This document shows, in pieces, positions 1 to 6,869 of a stretch of DNA of 25,290 bases. The stretch spans positions 1-25,290 of the forward strand of contig JABGPV010000037.1 of assembly GCA_018644785.1 (NCBI GenBank). The letters run 5' to 3'. The DNA comes from Deltaproteobacteria bacterium (GTDB lineage Bacteria; Desulfobacterota; DSM-4660; Desulfatiglandales; Desulfatiglandaceae). The position numbers were made by a program, and so were the translations under genes. The notes under the pieces are model-generated. The model was not told the origin of the DNA, searched no databases, and worked only from the letters and a program-made list of their open reading frames with translations. Position 1 is the stretch's first letter. Every line of letters begins with the position of its first letter.

Positions 1-231
1 GCGAAAGAGAAGAAACAGCAGAAGCCCAACGTGGTATTCATCCTCGCCGATAACGTGGGCTACGGCGACATGGGTCCCTACGAGGATATTCAGGACCCAG
101 GCCAATTCGCCTGGGTCCTTACACCCGCGTTCAAGGAGATTGACAAATACAAGAAGACCCTCAAGAAGTATCCGAACCCACCGCCGCCCAACCTCACGAA
201 GATCCCGGCACCCGAACTCAAGAAGTTTTGA
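1..231 (+). pseudogene. Arylsulfatase remnant (N-terminus joined to C-terminus)
   Basis: The frame is open from base 1, so the true start is outside the window. It begins with the classic sulfatase opening KPNVVFILADNVGYGDMG, the first metal-binding strand of S1 arylsulfatases. After GPY it switches directly to a lysine/proline-rich tail (EDIQDPGQFAWVLTP, then KKTLKKYPNPPPP) resembling the extreme C-terminus of this family. The catalytic C/S-x-P-x-R formylglycine motif and about 400 or more expected residues are missing. The join is in frame, so this looks like an internal deletion rather than a frameshift. Loss of the active site means it cannot be a working sulfatase. The N-terminal match is clear; the C-terminal assignment rests on general resemblance. 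Confidence 0.7.
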
Positions 232-285
232 GGGTGTGGACTTCACCGACCGGCGCCGAGGCCCGACAATGGGGGGAATGGGGAA

Positions 286-522
286 TTGGCATTGTGGCGT
301 CTACCAGCGCCACTTGAAGGATCATTGCACAATTTTAAGTATAGGTTGGCGTATGTCGTACGGGGTGAATGTGTTTTGCGTTACGATAATGAGACTGGTA
401 AAAGCGATCATCGGCATTTCGGTGGAAAAGAAAGTGCCTACGTATTCACAACACCGGAAAAGTTAGTCGCTGACTTCCGGAATGATGTAGAGAGGTGGAA
501 CCATGAAAACCGTAACCCTTGA
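286..522 (+). CDS. TumE/DUF6516-family toxin-like protein
   Basis: A 78-residue protein read from a TTG start behind a G-rich stretch. It carries the family pattern WRLPAPL, then HNFKYRLAYV, then RYDNETGKSDHRH and a C-terminal ADFRNDVERW helix. This is the layout of the small TumE (DUF6516) proteins annotated as toxins of type II toxin-antitoxin pairs. The DN...GK.DHRH block is the most conserved part and probably the active site, which is an inference. The frame is open back to the sulfatase stop at 231 without an ATG or GTG, so the protein may be slightly shortened at the front compared with relatives. Its end overlaps the next gene by 20 bases, as expected for a co-translated pair. Confidence 0.68.
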   Translation: MALWRLPAPLEGSLHNFKYRLAYVVRGECVLRYDNETGKSDHRHFGGKESAYVFTTPEKLVADFRNDVERWNHENRNP

Positions 523-850
523 TGTACGAACGCCTGCTGATTCGATGGTAGACTTTACACATGCCTGGGCGACAGGCAAACCCCAAAAGTCCGCACGAAT
601 CAGCTTTGCAACCCCGGAATTGCTTTGGCGAGTGTTAACCGCAAAACGTTGGGAACTGCTCAAAGTTCTCTGCGGAGCAGGTCCTATATCAATCCGAGAA
701 ACTGCGCGGCGTGTTGGGCGCGATGTTAAGGCCGTTCACGGCGATGTTACTGCATTGCTAAACGCTGGAGTCCTTGATCGCAACGACAAAGGGCGCATCG
801 TTTTTCCATACGAAGCCGTGAAAGTTGAATTCCTATTGCAGGCGGCGTAA
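503..850 (+). CDS. HVO_A0114-type winged-helix antitoxin (TumA-like)
   Basis: A 115-residue protein starting at an ATG behind AGAGGTGG. Residues ~60-105 form a winged helix-turn-helix (ISIRETARRVGRDVKAVHGD, then LLNAGVLDRNDKGRIVFPY). This matches the HVO_A0114 family of DNA-binding proteins found beside TumE-like toxins. The N-terminus probably binds the toxin. The gene starts inside the last codons of the toxin gene, so the toxin-first, antitoxin-second order suggests translational coupling. The likely role is to neutralise the toxin and repress the shared promoter. Function is inferred from family and pairing. Confidence 0.7.
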   Translation: MKTVTLDVRTPADSMVDFTHAWATGKPQKSARISFATPELLWRVLTAKRWELLKVLCGAGPISIRETARRVGRDVKAVHGDVTALLNAGVLDRNDKGRIVFPYEAVKVEFLLQAA

Positions 851-862
851 TGCATAGAAGCA

Positions 863-932
863 GGGGACGTTCTCAACTTTTAAACTTCATTGCTTCATAA
901 CGGTTAAATGTTTAAGTGGTAAGAACGTCCCC
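863..932. repeat. REP-like imperfect palindrome
   Basis: Arms 863-885 and 910-932 are inverted copies matching at 19 of 23 positions around a 24-base loop. The outer 11 bases (GGGGACGTTCT) are perfect. The sequence resembles the palindromic ends associated with REP-type tyrosine transposases (RAYT). No transposase gene is present, so this would be a nonautonomous or relict copy lying between the toxin-antitoxin pair and the hdr promoter region. Confidence 0.6.
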
Positions 933-939
933 CGGTACC

Positions 940-1008
940 CATTCGCTTTTCCTATTTACAGTCAATCGTGAAAATGTTACTGATTTTATTCTATATCACG
1001 GGCAGCGA
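940..1008 (+). repeat. Intergenic repeat, copy A (upstream of hdrC)
   Basis: This stretch matches 6726-6795. Both run CATT..CTTTTCC, then TTTACAG, then AAAATG, GATTT.ATT.TATATCACGG and CAGCGA. The ungapped core 955-1008 agrees with 6742-6795 at 44 of 54 positions. The copy abuts the REP-like palindrome and ends about 105 bases before hdrC. It could be a shared promoter or operator, or a decayed mobile element; the sequence alone does not decide. Confidence 0.55.
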
Positions 1009-1033
1009 TCAGATTCCGATCATAATTATATTT

Positions 1034-1049
1034 ATTGACCTAAGTCAAT
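1034..1049. promoter_or_regulatory. FNR/HcpR-like palindromic operator
   Basis: ATTGACctaaGTCAAT is a palindrome of the TTGAC-N4-GTCAA type used by CRP/FNR-family regulators, including HcpR-like ones in anaerobes. It lies 63 bases ahead of the hdrC start, a plausible operator position for the hdrCBA operon. No regulator gene is in the window, so the cognate protein is unknown. Confidence 0.5.
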
Positions 1050-1112
1050 TTAAAACCTTATCGATTATCGTATACAGTCCATACTGAAGATTATAAAGGC
1101 TCCTGAAATCTT

Positions 1113-1718
1113 ATGTCTGGAACCCATTGTAAAAAAGAACGTAAGCTCATCGGCGACAGGGGAGATTATTTCCTGAACCGGATACAGGGCGAGACCGGTG
1201 AGAACATTTCGGCCTGCTACCAGTGCGAGCGCTGCACCAACGCCTGTCCGGTGGCTCATTACATGGACATCAAACCCCATCAGGTGATCCGCCACATCCA
1301 GATGGGCTGGCGCGAAGATCTGATGGCGTCGTCCACCATCTGGATCTGCCTGTCCTGCGAAATGTGCACCACCTACTGCCCCAACGAGGTGGGCGTGGCG
1401 GAAACCATCAATCATCTGCGCAACATGGCGGCCCACTCCTCCATTACTCCCAAGGAGAAGCACCTGGCCGTATTCCATGAGACTTTCCTGAAAGAATTGC
1501 AGCGCTTCGGCCGCGTAAACGAGTTCTGGCTCATGAACGCCTTCAACCTGAAGCCGGGTATCCTGAAAGAAAAGATCGCCTCGGGTCTTTTGACCGAGGA
1601 GATCCTGCTGGGATTAACCCTCTGGAAAAAGGGCCGACTACACCTGCTGCCGCGCAGATCAAAGGCCATCAGGGAAATCAAGGAAGTGTACCGCCGGCAG
1701 CGGGGAGGCATTGTCTGA
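1113..1718 (+). CDS. hdrC: Heterodisulfide reductase subunit C-like iron-sulfur protein
   Basis: A 201-residue cytoplasmic protein with two ferredoxin-type motifs: CYQCERCTNACP (Cys35, 38, 41, 45) and CLSCEMCTTYCP (Cys79, 82, 85, 89). It would bind two [4Fe-4S] clusters. The remainder is the helical HdrC tail, and no membrane segments are seen, so this is the soluble type rather than HdrE/DsrM-linked. HdrC passes electrons between HdrA and the HdrB active site. The stop codon TGA overlaps the ATG of hdrB by one base, giving strong operon evidence. A possible weak RBS (aaagg) lies upstream. Confidence 0.9.
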   Translation: MSGTHCKKERKLIGDRGDYFLNRIQGETGENISACYQCERCTNACPVAHYMDIKPHQVIRHIQMGWREDLMASSTIWICLSCEMCTTYCPNEVGVAETINHLRNMAAHSSITPKEKHLAVFHETFLKELQRFGRVNEFWLMNAFNLKPGILKEKIASGLLTEEILLGLTLWKKGRLHLLPRRSKAIREIKEVYRRQRGGIV

Positions 1719-2551
1719 TGCAGATTTCATTCTATCCCGGCTGCTCCCTGGAAGGCATGGCCAACGACTATGGCCACTCCATCACGGCGGTGTTCGACCG
1801 CCTGGGCATTGAGGCGGTGGAGCTGGAGGACTGGTCGTGCTGCGGTTCCACGGCGGCCCACAGCCTGAGCGAGATGATGGCCCTGATCCTTCCGGCCCGG
1901 AACCTGGCCGCTGCCGAAAAAGTGGGACTGGACCTGGTCACGCCCTGCGCCAACTGCTTCAACCGCCTGAGCTATTCGCAGAAGATGATCCAAAAGAGGC
2001 TTTTCGACGTTCCCTGGGAAGTGAAGGGGGATGGCAAAGTCCACGACATGACGCGCTTTCTGGCACAGCCCGAGATGATAGCGCGCATCGGACAAAAGGT
2101 CGCGAGGCCGCTAAAGGGCCTGAAAGTGGTGTGCTATTACGGATGCCAAACGGTGCGCTCCCCCAGGATCACCGGCTACTCGGATTTTGAAAACCCCCAG
2201 ACCCTGGACATGCTGGCTGCCGCCGCCGGCGCCGAGGTAATCGACTGGTCCTTTAAATCCACCTGCTGTGGGGCGAGCATCGGCATCGCGCGCAAGGACA
2301 TCCAGGAATCGTTGACCCGGCGCATCTATCAAAAAGCACTTCAGGCCGGCGCCGAAGCCATCGTGGTGTCATGTCCCTTGTGCCAGGTCAACCTGGACGT
2401 GATTCAGAAAGATGCCACCGGACAGCGCGCCCCGGTGTTTTATTTCACGGAACTGCTGCGACTCGCCTTTGAAGGTGGCGGCGTGCGTAAATGGTTTCGG
2501 GCACACCTCACCGATCCGGTGCCGCTGCTCACCGAAAAGGGGCTGCTGTGA
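1718..2551 (+). CDS. hdrB: Heterodisulfide reductase subunit B (two CCG domains)
   Basis: A 277-residue protein with the duplicated cysteine-rich (CCG) domain of HdrB. The first copy has Cys9, Cys41-Cys42, Cys77 and Cys80. The second has Cys143, Cys183-Cys184, Cys219 and Cys222. Spacing fits the C-x31-39-CC-x34-CxxC signature that binds the noncubane [4Fe-4S] clusters which reduce disulfides in the methanogen enzyme. In non-methanogens the thiol or disulfide partner is generally unknown. All ten ligand cysteines are intact, so the catalytic site should be functional. The gene overlaps hdrC by one base, and its stop overlaps the hdrA GTG start. Confidence 0.92.
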   Translation: MQISFYPGCSLEGMANDYGHSITAVFDRLGIEAVELEDWSCCGSTAAHSLSEMMALILPARNLAAAEKVGLDLVTPCANCFNRLSYSQKMIQKRLFDVPWEVKGDGKVHDMTRFLAQPEMIARIGQKVARPLKGLKVVCYYGCQTVRSPRITGYSDFENPQTLDMLAAAAGAEVIDWSFKSTCCGASIGIARKDIQESLTRRIYQKALQAGAEAIVVSCPLCQVNLDVIQKDATGQRAPVFYFTELLRLAFEGGGVRKWFRAHLTDPVPLLTEKGLL

Positions 2552-5500
2552 AATCCGCACCCAACGCACCCATCGGAAAAGCAATTGTTGTTGGCGGGGG
2601 CATCGGCGGTATCCAGTGCGCGCTGGATCTGGCGGATACCGGGTTTTACGTCTACCTGCTGGAGAAATCCCACTCTCTGGGCGGCACCATGGCGCGCCTG
2701 GACAAAACCTTTCCCACCAACGACTGTTCCACCTGCATGTTTTCCCCCAAACTGGTGCAGGCTTCCGGCCACGTCAACATCGAAATCATCACCGGCTGTG
2801 AGCTGCTGGCCCTGGACGGCGAACCCGGCCATTTCAGCGCCAGGGTGCGCATAGAACCCCGTTACATCGACGCCGAAAAGTGTATCACCTGCGGCCAGTG
2901 TGCACAAAAATGTCCCCAAAAAGTGCCGGACCTTTTTAACGGCGGGCTGTCCGTCAGAAAGGCCGCCTTCCTTCCATTTCCCCAGGCAGTGCCGCTGAAA
3001 TACGCCCTGGACGCCGAACACTGCCTGTATTTGACCCAGGAGAAGTGCGGTGTGTGCAAAAAGATTTGTCCCACCCAGGCCGTGGCATACGACCAACTGC
3101 CCGAAACCACCACGCTGAAAGCGGGTGCCGTGGTGCTTTCCACCGGTTTTGAAACCGCCCTGACGGCCGAACAGGGCGAGTTCGGCTACGGCCGGTACGA
3201 CAATGTGGTCACCTCTTTGCAGTACGAGCGCATATTGTCCGCAACCGGGCCCTACGACGGCCACATAAGGCGGCCGTCCGACGGCAAGGTGCCGAAAAAA
3301 GTGGCCTGGATCCAGTGCGTCATGTCCCGCGATGCCGCCAGGAACCGCCCGTTCTGCTCGTCGGTGTGCTGTATGCACGCCGCCAAGCAGGCTGTCATGA
3401 CCCGGGATCACGAACCGCAAACCGAAGCCGTTATTTATTTCATGGACATCCGTGCCCATGGCAAGGGCTTTGACGATTACGTGGACCGCGCCCGCAATCA
3501 GCACCAGGTACATTACCGGCGCTCCATGATTTCCCAGGTCTATCTAAATCCGCAAAACGACAACCTGATCATCGAAACCTTCGACCACCATCTCAACCAT
3601 AAAATGGAAGAGGAATACGATATGGTGGTGCTCTCCAGCGGCTTCAAACCGTCGGCCGGATTTTCAAATCTTGCCGCCCAGCTCGGTGTTGTCACCAACG
3701 CCTACGGGTTTTTAGGCACCGAGTTCGACACGCCGGTTTCCACCTCCCGGCCGGGAGTTTTCGTCTGCGGCGGCGTGGAAGCACCCAAGGACATCCCCGA
3801 AACAGTGATCCAGGCGGGGGCGGCGGCGGCCGAGGCTTCGATTGTGCTAAGCCCCGCCAGGGACACGGAAACCGTCGTCGAAAAAAGCCCCTCGGAAGCG
3901 CCCCTGGAAGACGAGCCGCGGGTGGGGGTGTTCGTGTGCCACTGCGGTACAAATATCGCCGGGGTGGTGCAAATCGACCCGGTGGTGGAATACGTCAAGA
4001 CCTTGCCCCATGTGGCCTTTGCCACAGATTTCATGTTCTCCTGCACAACCGAAACCCAAAAAACCCTGGTCGACCTCATACGGCAGCACCGGCTCAACCG
4101 GGTGGTGGTAGCGGCCTGCTCTCCCAGGACCCATGAGCCCCTGTTCCAGGACACCCTGCGCGAGGCGGGTCTGAACCCCTATCTCTTCGAACTGGCGAGT
4201 ATTCGGGACCAGTGTTCCTGGGTGCATGCCAAAGAGCCTGAAAAAGCCACCGAGAAATCCAAGGACATCATCCGCGCCAGCGTGGCCCGTGCGGTGCTGC
4301 TGGAACCTTTGCGCGAGAGCACCTATCCGGTGGTGAACCAAGGGCTTGTCATCGGTGGCGGCGTGGCCGGCATGACCGCGGCGCTGGCCATGGCAGACCA
4401 GGGATATGCCGTACACCTGCTGGAGCAAAGCGACCGGCTGGGCGGATTCACCGTCAACCTGACCGCCACCCTGGAGGGGCATTCTCCCGTCAGACTGGTG
4501 CGCTACCTTACAGAACGGATCCAGCGGCATCCCAATGTCAGCCTGCACCTGGACAGCCGGCTCATTGCCCACAGCGGCCAGACCGGCGCCTTTGAGGGCA
4601 CATTGGAAAGCCGGGGGCAACAACAGGATATCCGCTACGGCGGCGTGGTGGTCGCCACCGGCGGCCGACCCTACGAACCGGATGAGTATCTTTTCGGCAG
4701 TGACCCGCGGGTACTTACCCAGGTGGCGTTTTCAAAACGCATGGCGGAAGATCCCGTCTGGGCCGGCGGGATCAAACGGGTGGTGATGATCCAGTGCGTG
4801 GGATCGCGCCGGGAAGGGTTTTCCTTCTGCAGCAGGGTCTGCTGCTCGGCGGCGGTAAAAAACAGCATCCAGTTGAAAGAGATCAACCCCAAGGCACAGA
4901 TCGTTGTACTGTACCGGGATGTCAGGACTTTTGGGTTCAAAGAGCTATACTATCTGAAGGCCCGCAAAAAGGGGGTTTTGTTTTTTCGCTATATCCCCGA
5001 AGAAAAACCGGAGGTCTTTGATGACGGCGGAAAACTGACCGTTGATTTTATGGACCGCGGGTCACACCAGGATTTTCGGGTGGAGCCGGACCTGGTGGTC
5101 CTCAGCGCCGGCATCAGGCCCGGCGCAGGCGCAGCCGAGGTGGCTGATCTGCTCAAGCTGCCCCGTTCCGAGGAAGGCTTTTTCCTGGAAGCCCACGTCA
5201 AACTGCGACCTCTGGATTTTGCCTCAGCGGGTATTTTCCTGGCCGGACTGGCCCACAGCCCCAGATTCATCGAAGAAACCATCACCATGGCCAAAGGCGC
5301 TGCCCAGCAGGTCCTGAAGATCCTCAGCAAAAAGGAGATGGTCACCTCCCCCGCAGTGGCCGAGGTAGATGCCGACAAGTGTTCCGCCTGCCTGATATGC
5401 GTGCGCCAATGCCCCTTTAATGCTCCCTTTATCAATGCTCGGGGCGTTTCCGAAATACCCCCCTCCGCCTGCCAGGGGTGCGGGCTGTGTGCGGCCGAAT

Positions 5501-5589
5501 GTCCGGCCCGGGCCATCACCTTGAAGCACACTACCGACGCTCAGGTCACATCCAAAATCGATGCACTGCTTGCCTCAGCGCTGGTCTAA
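2548..5589 (+). CDS. hdrA: Heterodisulfide reductase subunit A, two-module flavoprotein
   Basis: About 1013 residues from the GTG at 2548, which overlaps the hdrB stop (GTGA) and follows an A/G-rich RBS. An in-frame start at 2491 would lie inside hdrB and is less likely. Module 1 has a GGGIGG FAD fold (16-21), an NDCSTC pair (Cys60, Cys63) and an inserted ferredoxin (Cys112, 115, 118, 122 and Cys159, 167, 170, 174). Module 2 begins near 464 with the canonical CHCGTNIAG segment, then a second FAD fold GGGVAG (~601), and ends in two ferredoxin motifs (from ~944 and ~974). The result resembles a QmoA-like half fused to a QmoB/HdrA-like half, as seen in sulfate reducers. HdrA is the flavin subunit thought to bifurcate or confurcate electrons. 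No mvhD, flox, frhB or hydrogenase gene lies beside it, so the electron donor is unknown. Confidence 0.92.
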   Translation: MKSAPNAPIGKAIVVGGGIGGIQCALDLADTGFYVYLLEKSHSLGGTMARLDKTFPTNDCSTCMFSPKLVQASGHVNIEIITGCELLALDGEPGHFSARVRIEPRYIDAEKCITCGQCAQKCPQKVPDLFNGGLSVRKAAFLPFPQAVPLKYALDAEHCLYLTQEKCGVCKKICPTQAVAYDQLPETTTLKAGAVVLSTGFETALTAEQGEFGYGRYDNVVTSLQYERILSATGPYDGHIRRPSDGKVPKKVAWIQCVMSRDAARNRPFCSSVCCMHAAKQAVMTRDHEPQTEAVIYFMDIRAHGKGFDDYVDRARNQHQVHYRRSMISQVYLNPQNDNLIIETFDHHLNHKMEEEYDMVVLSSGFKPSAGFSNLAAQLGVVTNAYGFLGTEFDTPVSTSRPGVFVCGGVEAPKDIPETVIQAGAAAAEASIVLSPARDTETVVEKSPSEAPLEDEPRVGVFVCHCGTNIAGVVQIDPVVEYVKTLPHVAFATDFMFSCTTETQKTLVDLIRQHRLNRVVVAACSPRTHEPLFQDTLREAGLNPYLFELASIRDQCSWVHAKEPEKATEKSKDIIRASVARAVLLEPLRESTYPVVNQGLVIGGGVAGMTAALAMADQGYAVHLLEQSDRLGGFTVNLTATLEGHSPVRLVRYLTERIQRHPNVSLHLDSRLIAHSGQTGAFEGTLESRGQQQDIRYGGVVVATGGRPYEPDEYLFGSDPRVLTQVAFSKRMAEDPVWAGGIKRVVMIQCVGSRREGFSFCSRVCCSAAVKNSIQLKEINPKAQIVVLYRDVRTFGFKELYYLKARKKGVLFFRYIPEEKPEVFDDGGKLTVDFMDRGSHQDFRVEPDLVVLSAGIRPGAGAAEVADLLKLPRSEEGFFLEAHVKLRPLDFASAGIFLAGLAHSPRFIEETITMAKGAAQQVLKILSKKEMVTSPAVAEVDADKCSACLICVRQCPFNAPFINARGVSEIPPSACQGCGLCAAECPARAITLKHTTDAQVTSKIDALLASALV

Positions 5590-5592
5590 ACG

Positions 5593-5653
5593 TCAGAATC
5601 CCAAGAGGAAAAACGTTCTGATTCAGCCGACGCAAAAATCCGTGCGACTGAAT
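5593..5653 (+). terminator. Possible paired hairpins after hdrA
   Basis: Two short abutting inverted repeats follow the hdrA stop: TCAGAA/TTCTGA (5593-5621) and ATTCAG/CTGAAT (5621-5653). There is no clear T-run, so a rho-independent terminator is only a weak possibility. They may simply mark the operon end. Confidence 0.2.
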
Positions 5654-5686
5654 TAGCGTCGTCATCTTAAACAAAAGGACCCCCAT

Positions 5687-6643
5687 ATGAGAAATCCCTG
5701 CAAGAAATCCCCATACTTGATCATGAAGGGGATTGCAGTATTATGGTTGGCGCTAATATGGGGAGTTCCGGCAGCCCATGCTGAAGAGGGCATTGTTCAA
5801 GGATTGGACATCGCCTACGGGAAACACGCCATGCAACGACTGGATATCCATCGATCCGCCGAAGCTGAGAATGCCCCGGTTATGGTCTATGTCCATGGAG
5901 GTGGCTGGTGGAAAGGTGACAAGGCAGATGTGGGAAAGAAGGTGACGTTTCTGGTCGACCAAGGCTGGCTGTTCATCAGCATAAACTACCGCTTGCTGCC
6001 GGAGGGTAAACATCCGGTCAATGTGCAGGACGTTGCGCTTGCCTTGGCTTGGGTGCGTGAACACGTGGCTGCCCACGGCGGGAATCCGGATCAGATCTTT
6101 CTCATGGGGTACTCGGCAGGCGCGCATCTGGCCACCCTGGTTGCCACCGATGAACGTCTCCTGAAGGCTGAGGACAAAGATCTCTCCATTCTCAAGGGTG
6201 TCATTTCACTCGATACGAACGCATACGACGTGCCCACTCTGATGCAGTCCGTCGTCTCCGGATATTATGGCGGCATTTTCGGTGACGATCCCCAGGTCTG
6301 GCGGGACGCCGCACCGCTTCTTCATGTGGCCGGCGGGAAGGGAATCCCGCCCTTTCTGATCTGCTATAGCCGTGGCATAGGCGCGACTCCCAGTCCCGTA
6401 CGACCCGAGCAGGCCAATGCTTTTGCCAAAAAGCTTAAAACCGCCAACATCGCGGTTAAAGTCGTAGACGCGAGCGATCGCAACCACCGCGAGATCAATG
6501 CCTGGTTTGGCTGGGCCAAAGACGACGTGACACGGAAGGCGCTCGCGTTCCTCGAAGCGTTGCGGAAACAGCCGGCGCGGCCAACGAATTCGGGGAAGAC
6601 CTTCCAATCAAACAATGGCAACACGGCAATCCGCAAAGAGTGA
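5687..6643 (+). CDS. Exported alpha/beta hydrolase (esterase/lipase type)
   Basis: A 318-residue protein with a Sec signal peptide ending near AAHA-EE (residue 32), so it should act in the periplasm. The oxyanion-hole motif HGGGW is at 70-74, the nucleophile elbow GYSAG places Ser143, and His267 in NHREIN is the likely catalytic base. This fits the BD-FAE/Abhydrolase_3 carboxylesterase group. The usual acid-residue loop (H-x-x-D-x-x-V type) reads SRGIGATPSPVRPEQ with no aspartate, so the acid must come from elsewhere or the enzyme is atypical. The RBS is aaaagga, 5-6 bases upstream. It stands alone between hdrA and the lipoprotein gene, and its substrate is unknown. Confidence 0.8.
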   Translation: MRNPCKKSPYLIMKGIAVLWLALIWGVPAAHAEEGIVQGLDIAYGKHAMQRLDIHRSAEAENAPVMVYVHGGGWWKGDKADVGKKVTFLVDQGWLFISINYRLLPEGKHPVNVQDVALALAWVREHVAAHGGNPDQIFLMGYSAGAHLATLVATDERLLKAEDKDLSILKGVISLDTNAYDVPTLMQSVVSGYYGGIFGDDPQVWRDAAPLLHVAGGKGIPPFLICYSRGIGATPSPVRPEQANAFAKKLKTANIAVKVVDASDRNHREINAWFGWAKDDVTRKALAFLEALRKQPARPTNSGKTFQSNNGNTAIRKE

Positions 6644-6725
6644 ATGGGTTGTGGGGCATTCATACGCTGTGCTGATGAAGTCGAAGAGCAGCTCCGCTCG
6701 ACACCGGACGCAAGCACGTACAGGT

Positions 6726-6795
6726 CATTTTCTTTTCCAACTTTACAGACGATTGTAAAAATGCTAACGATTTGATTATATATCACGGACAGCGA
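6726..6795 (+). repeat. Intergenic repeat, copy B (upstream of the lipoprotein gene)
   Basis: Second copy of the element at 940-1008, ending 75 bases ahead of the ATG at 6870. In this copy TTTACAgacgatTGTAAA forms a clean inverted repeat. TTGTAA-N17-TTATAT could serve as a promoter. The element therefore sits in the promoter zone of two unrelated genes, in the same orientation. Confidence 0.5.
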
Positions 6796-6869
6796 CAGGT
6801 ATCGTTCAGAGGACTTCGAGTTGCTTAACGAATTAACATTCACGGGGAACAGGGAGGCGCGAAACGATT

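Noticed and set aside
2491..2547. Upstream in-frame start for hdrA
   Set aside because: It would overlap hdrB by ~60 bases. The GTG at 2548 overlaps the hdrB stop and leads straight into the FAD-binding strand.
2440..3513. 357-codon open frame on the minus strand
   Set aside because: It lies wholly antisense to hdrB/hdrA, has no recognisable domain, and reflects GC-rich third positions of hdrA.
3847..4623. 258-codon minus-strand frame
   Set aside because: Antisense shadow of hdrA; composition is not protein-like.
6364..6843. 159-codon minus-strand frame covering the gap before the lipoprotein gene
   Set aside because: Mostly antisense to the hydrolase; the extension into the gap is low-complexity and not recognisable.
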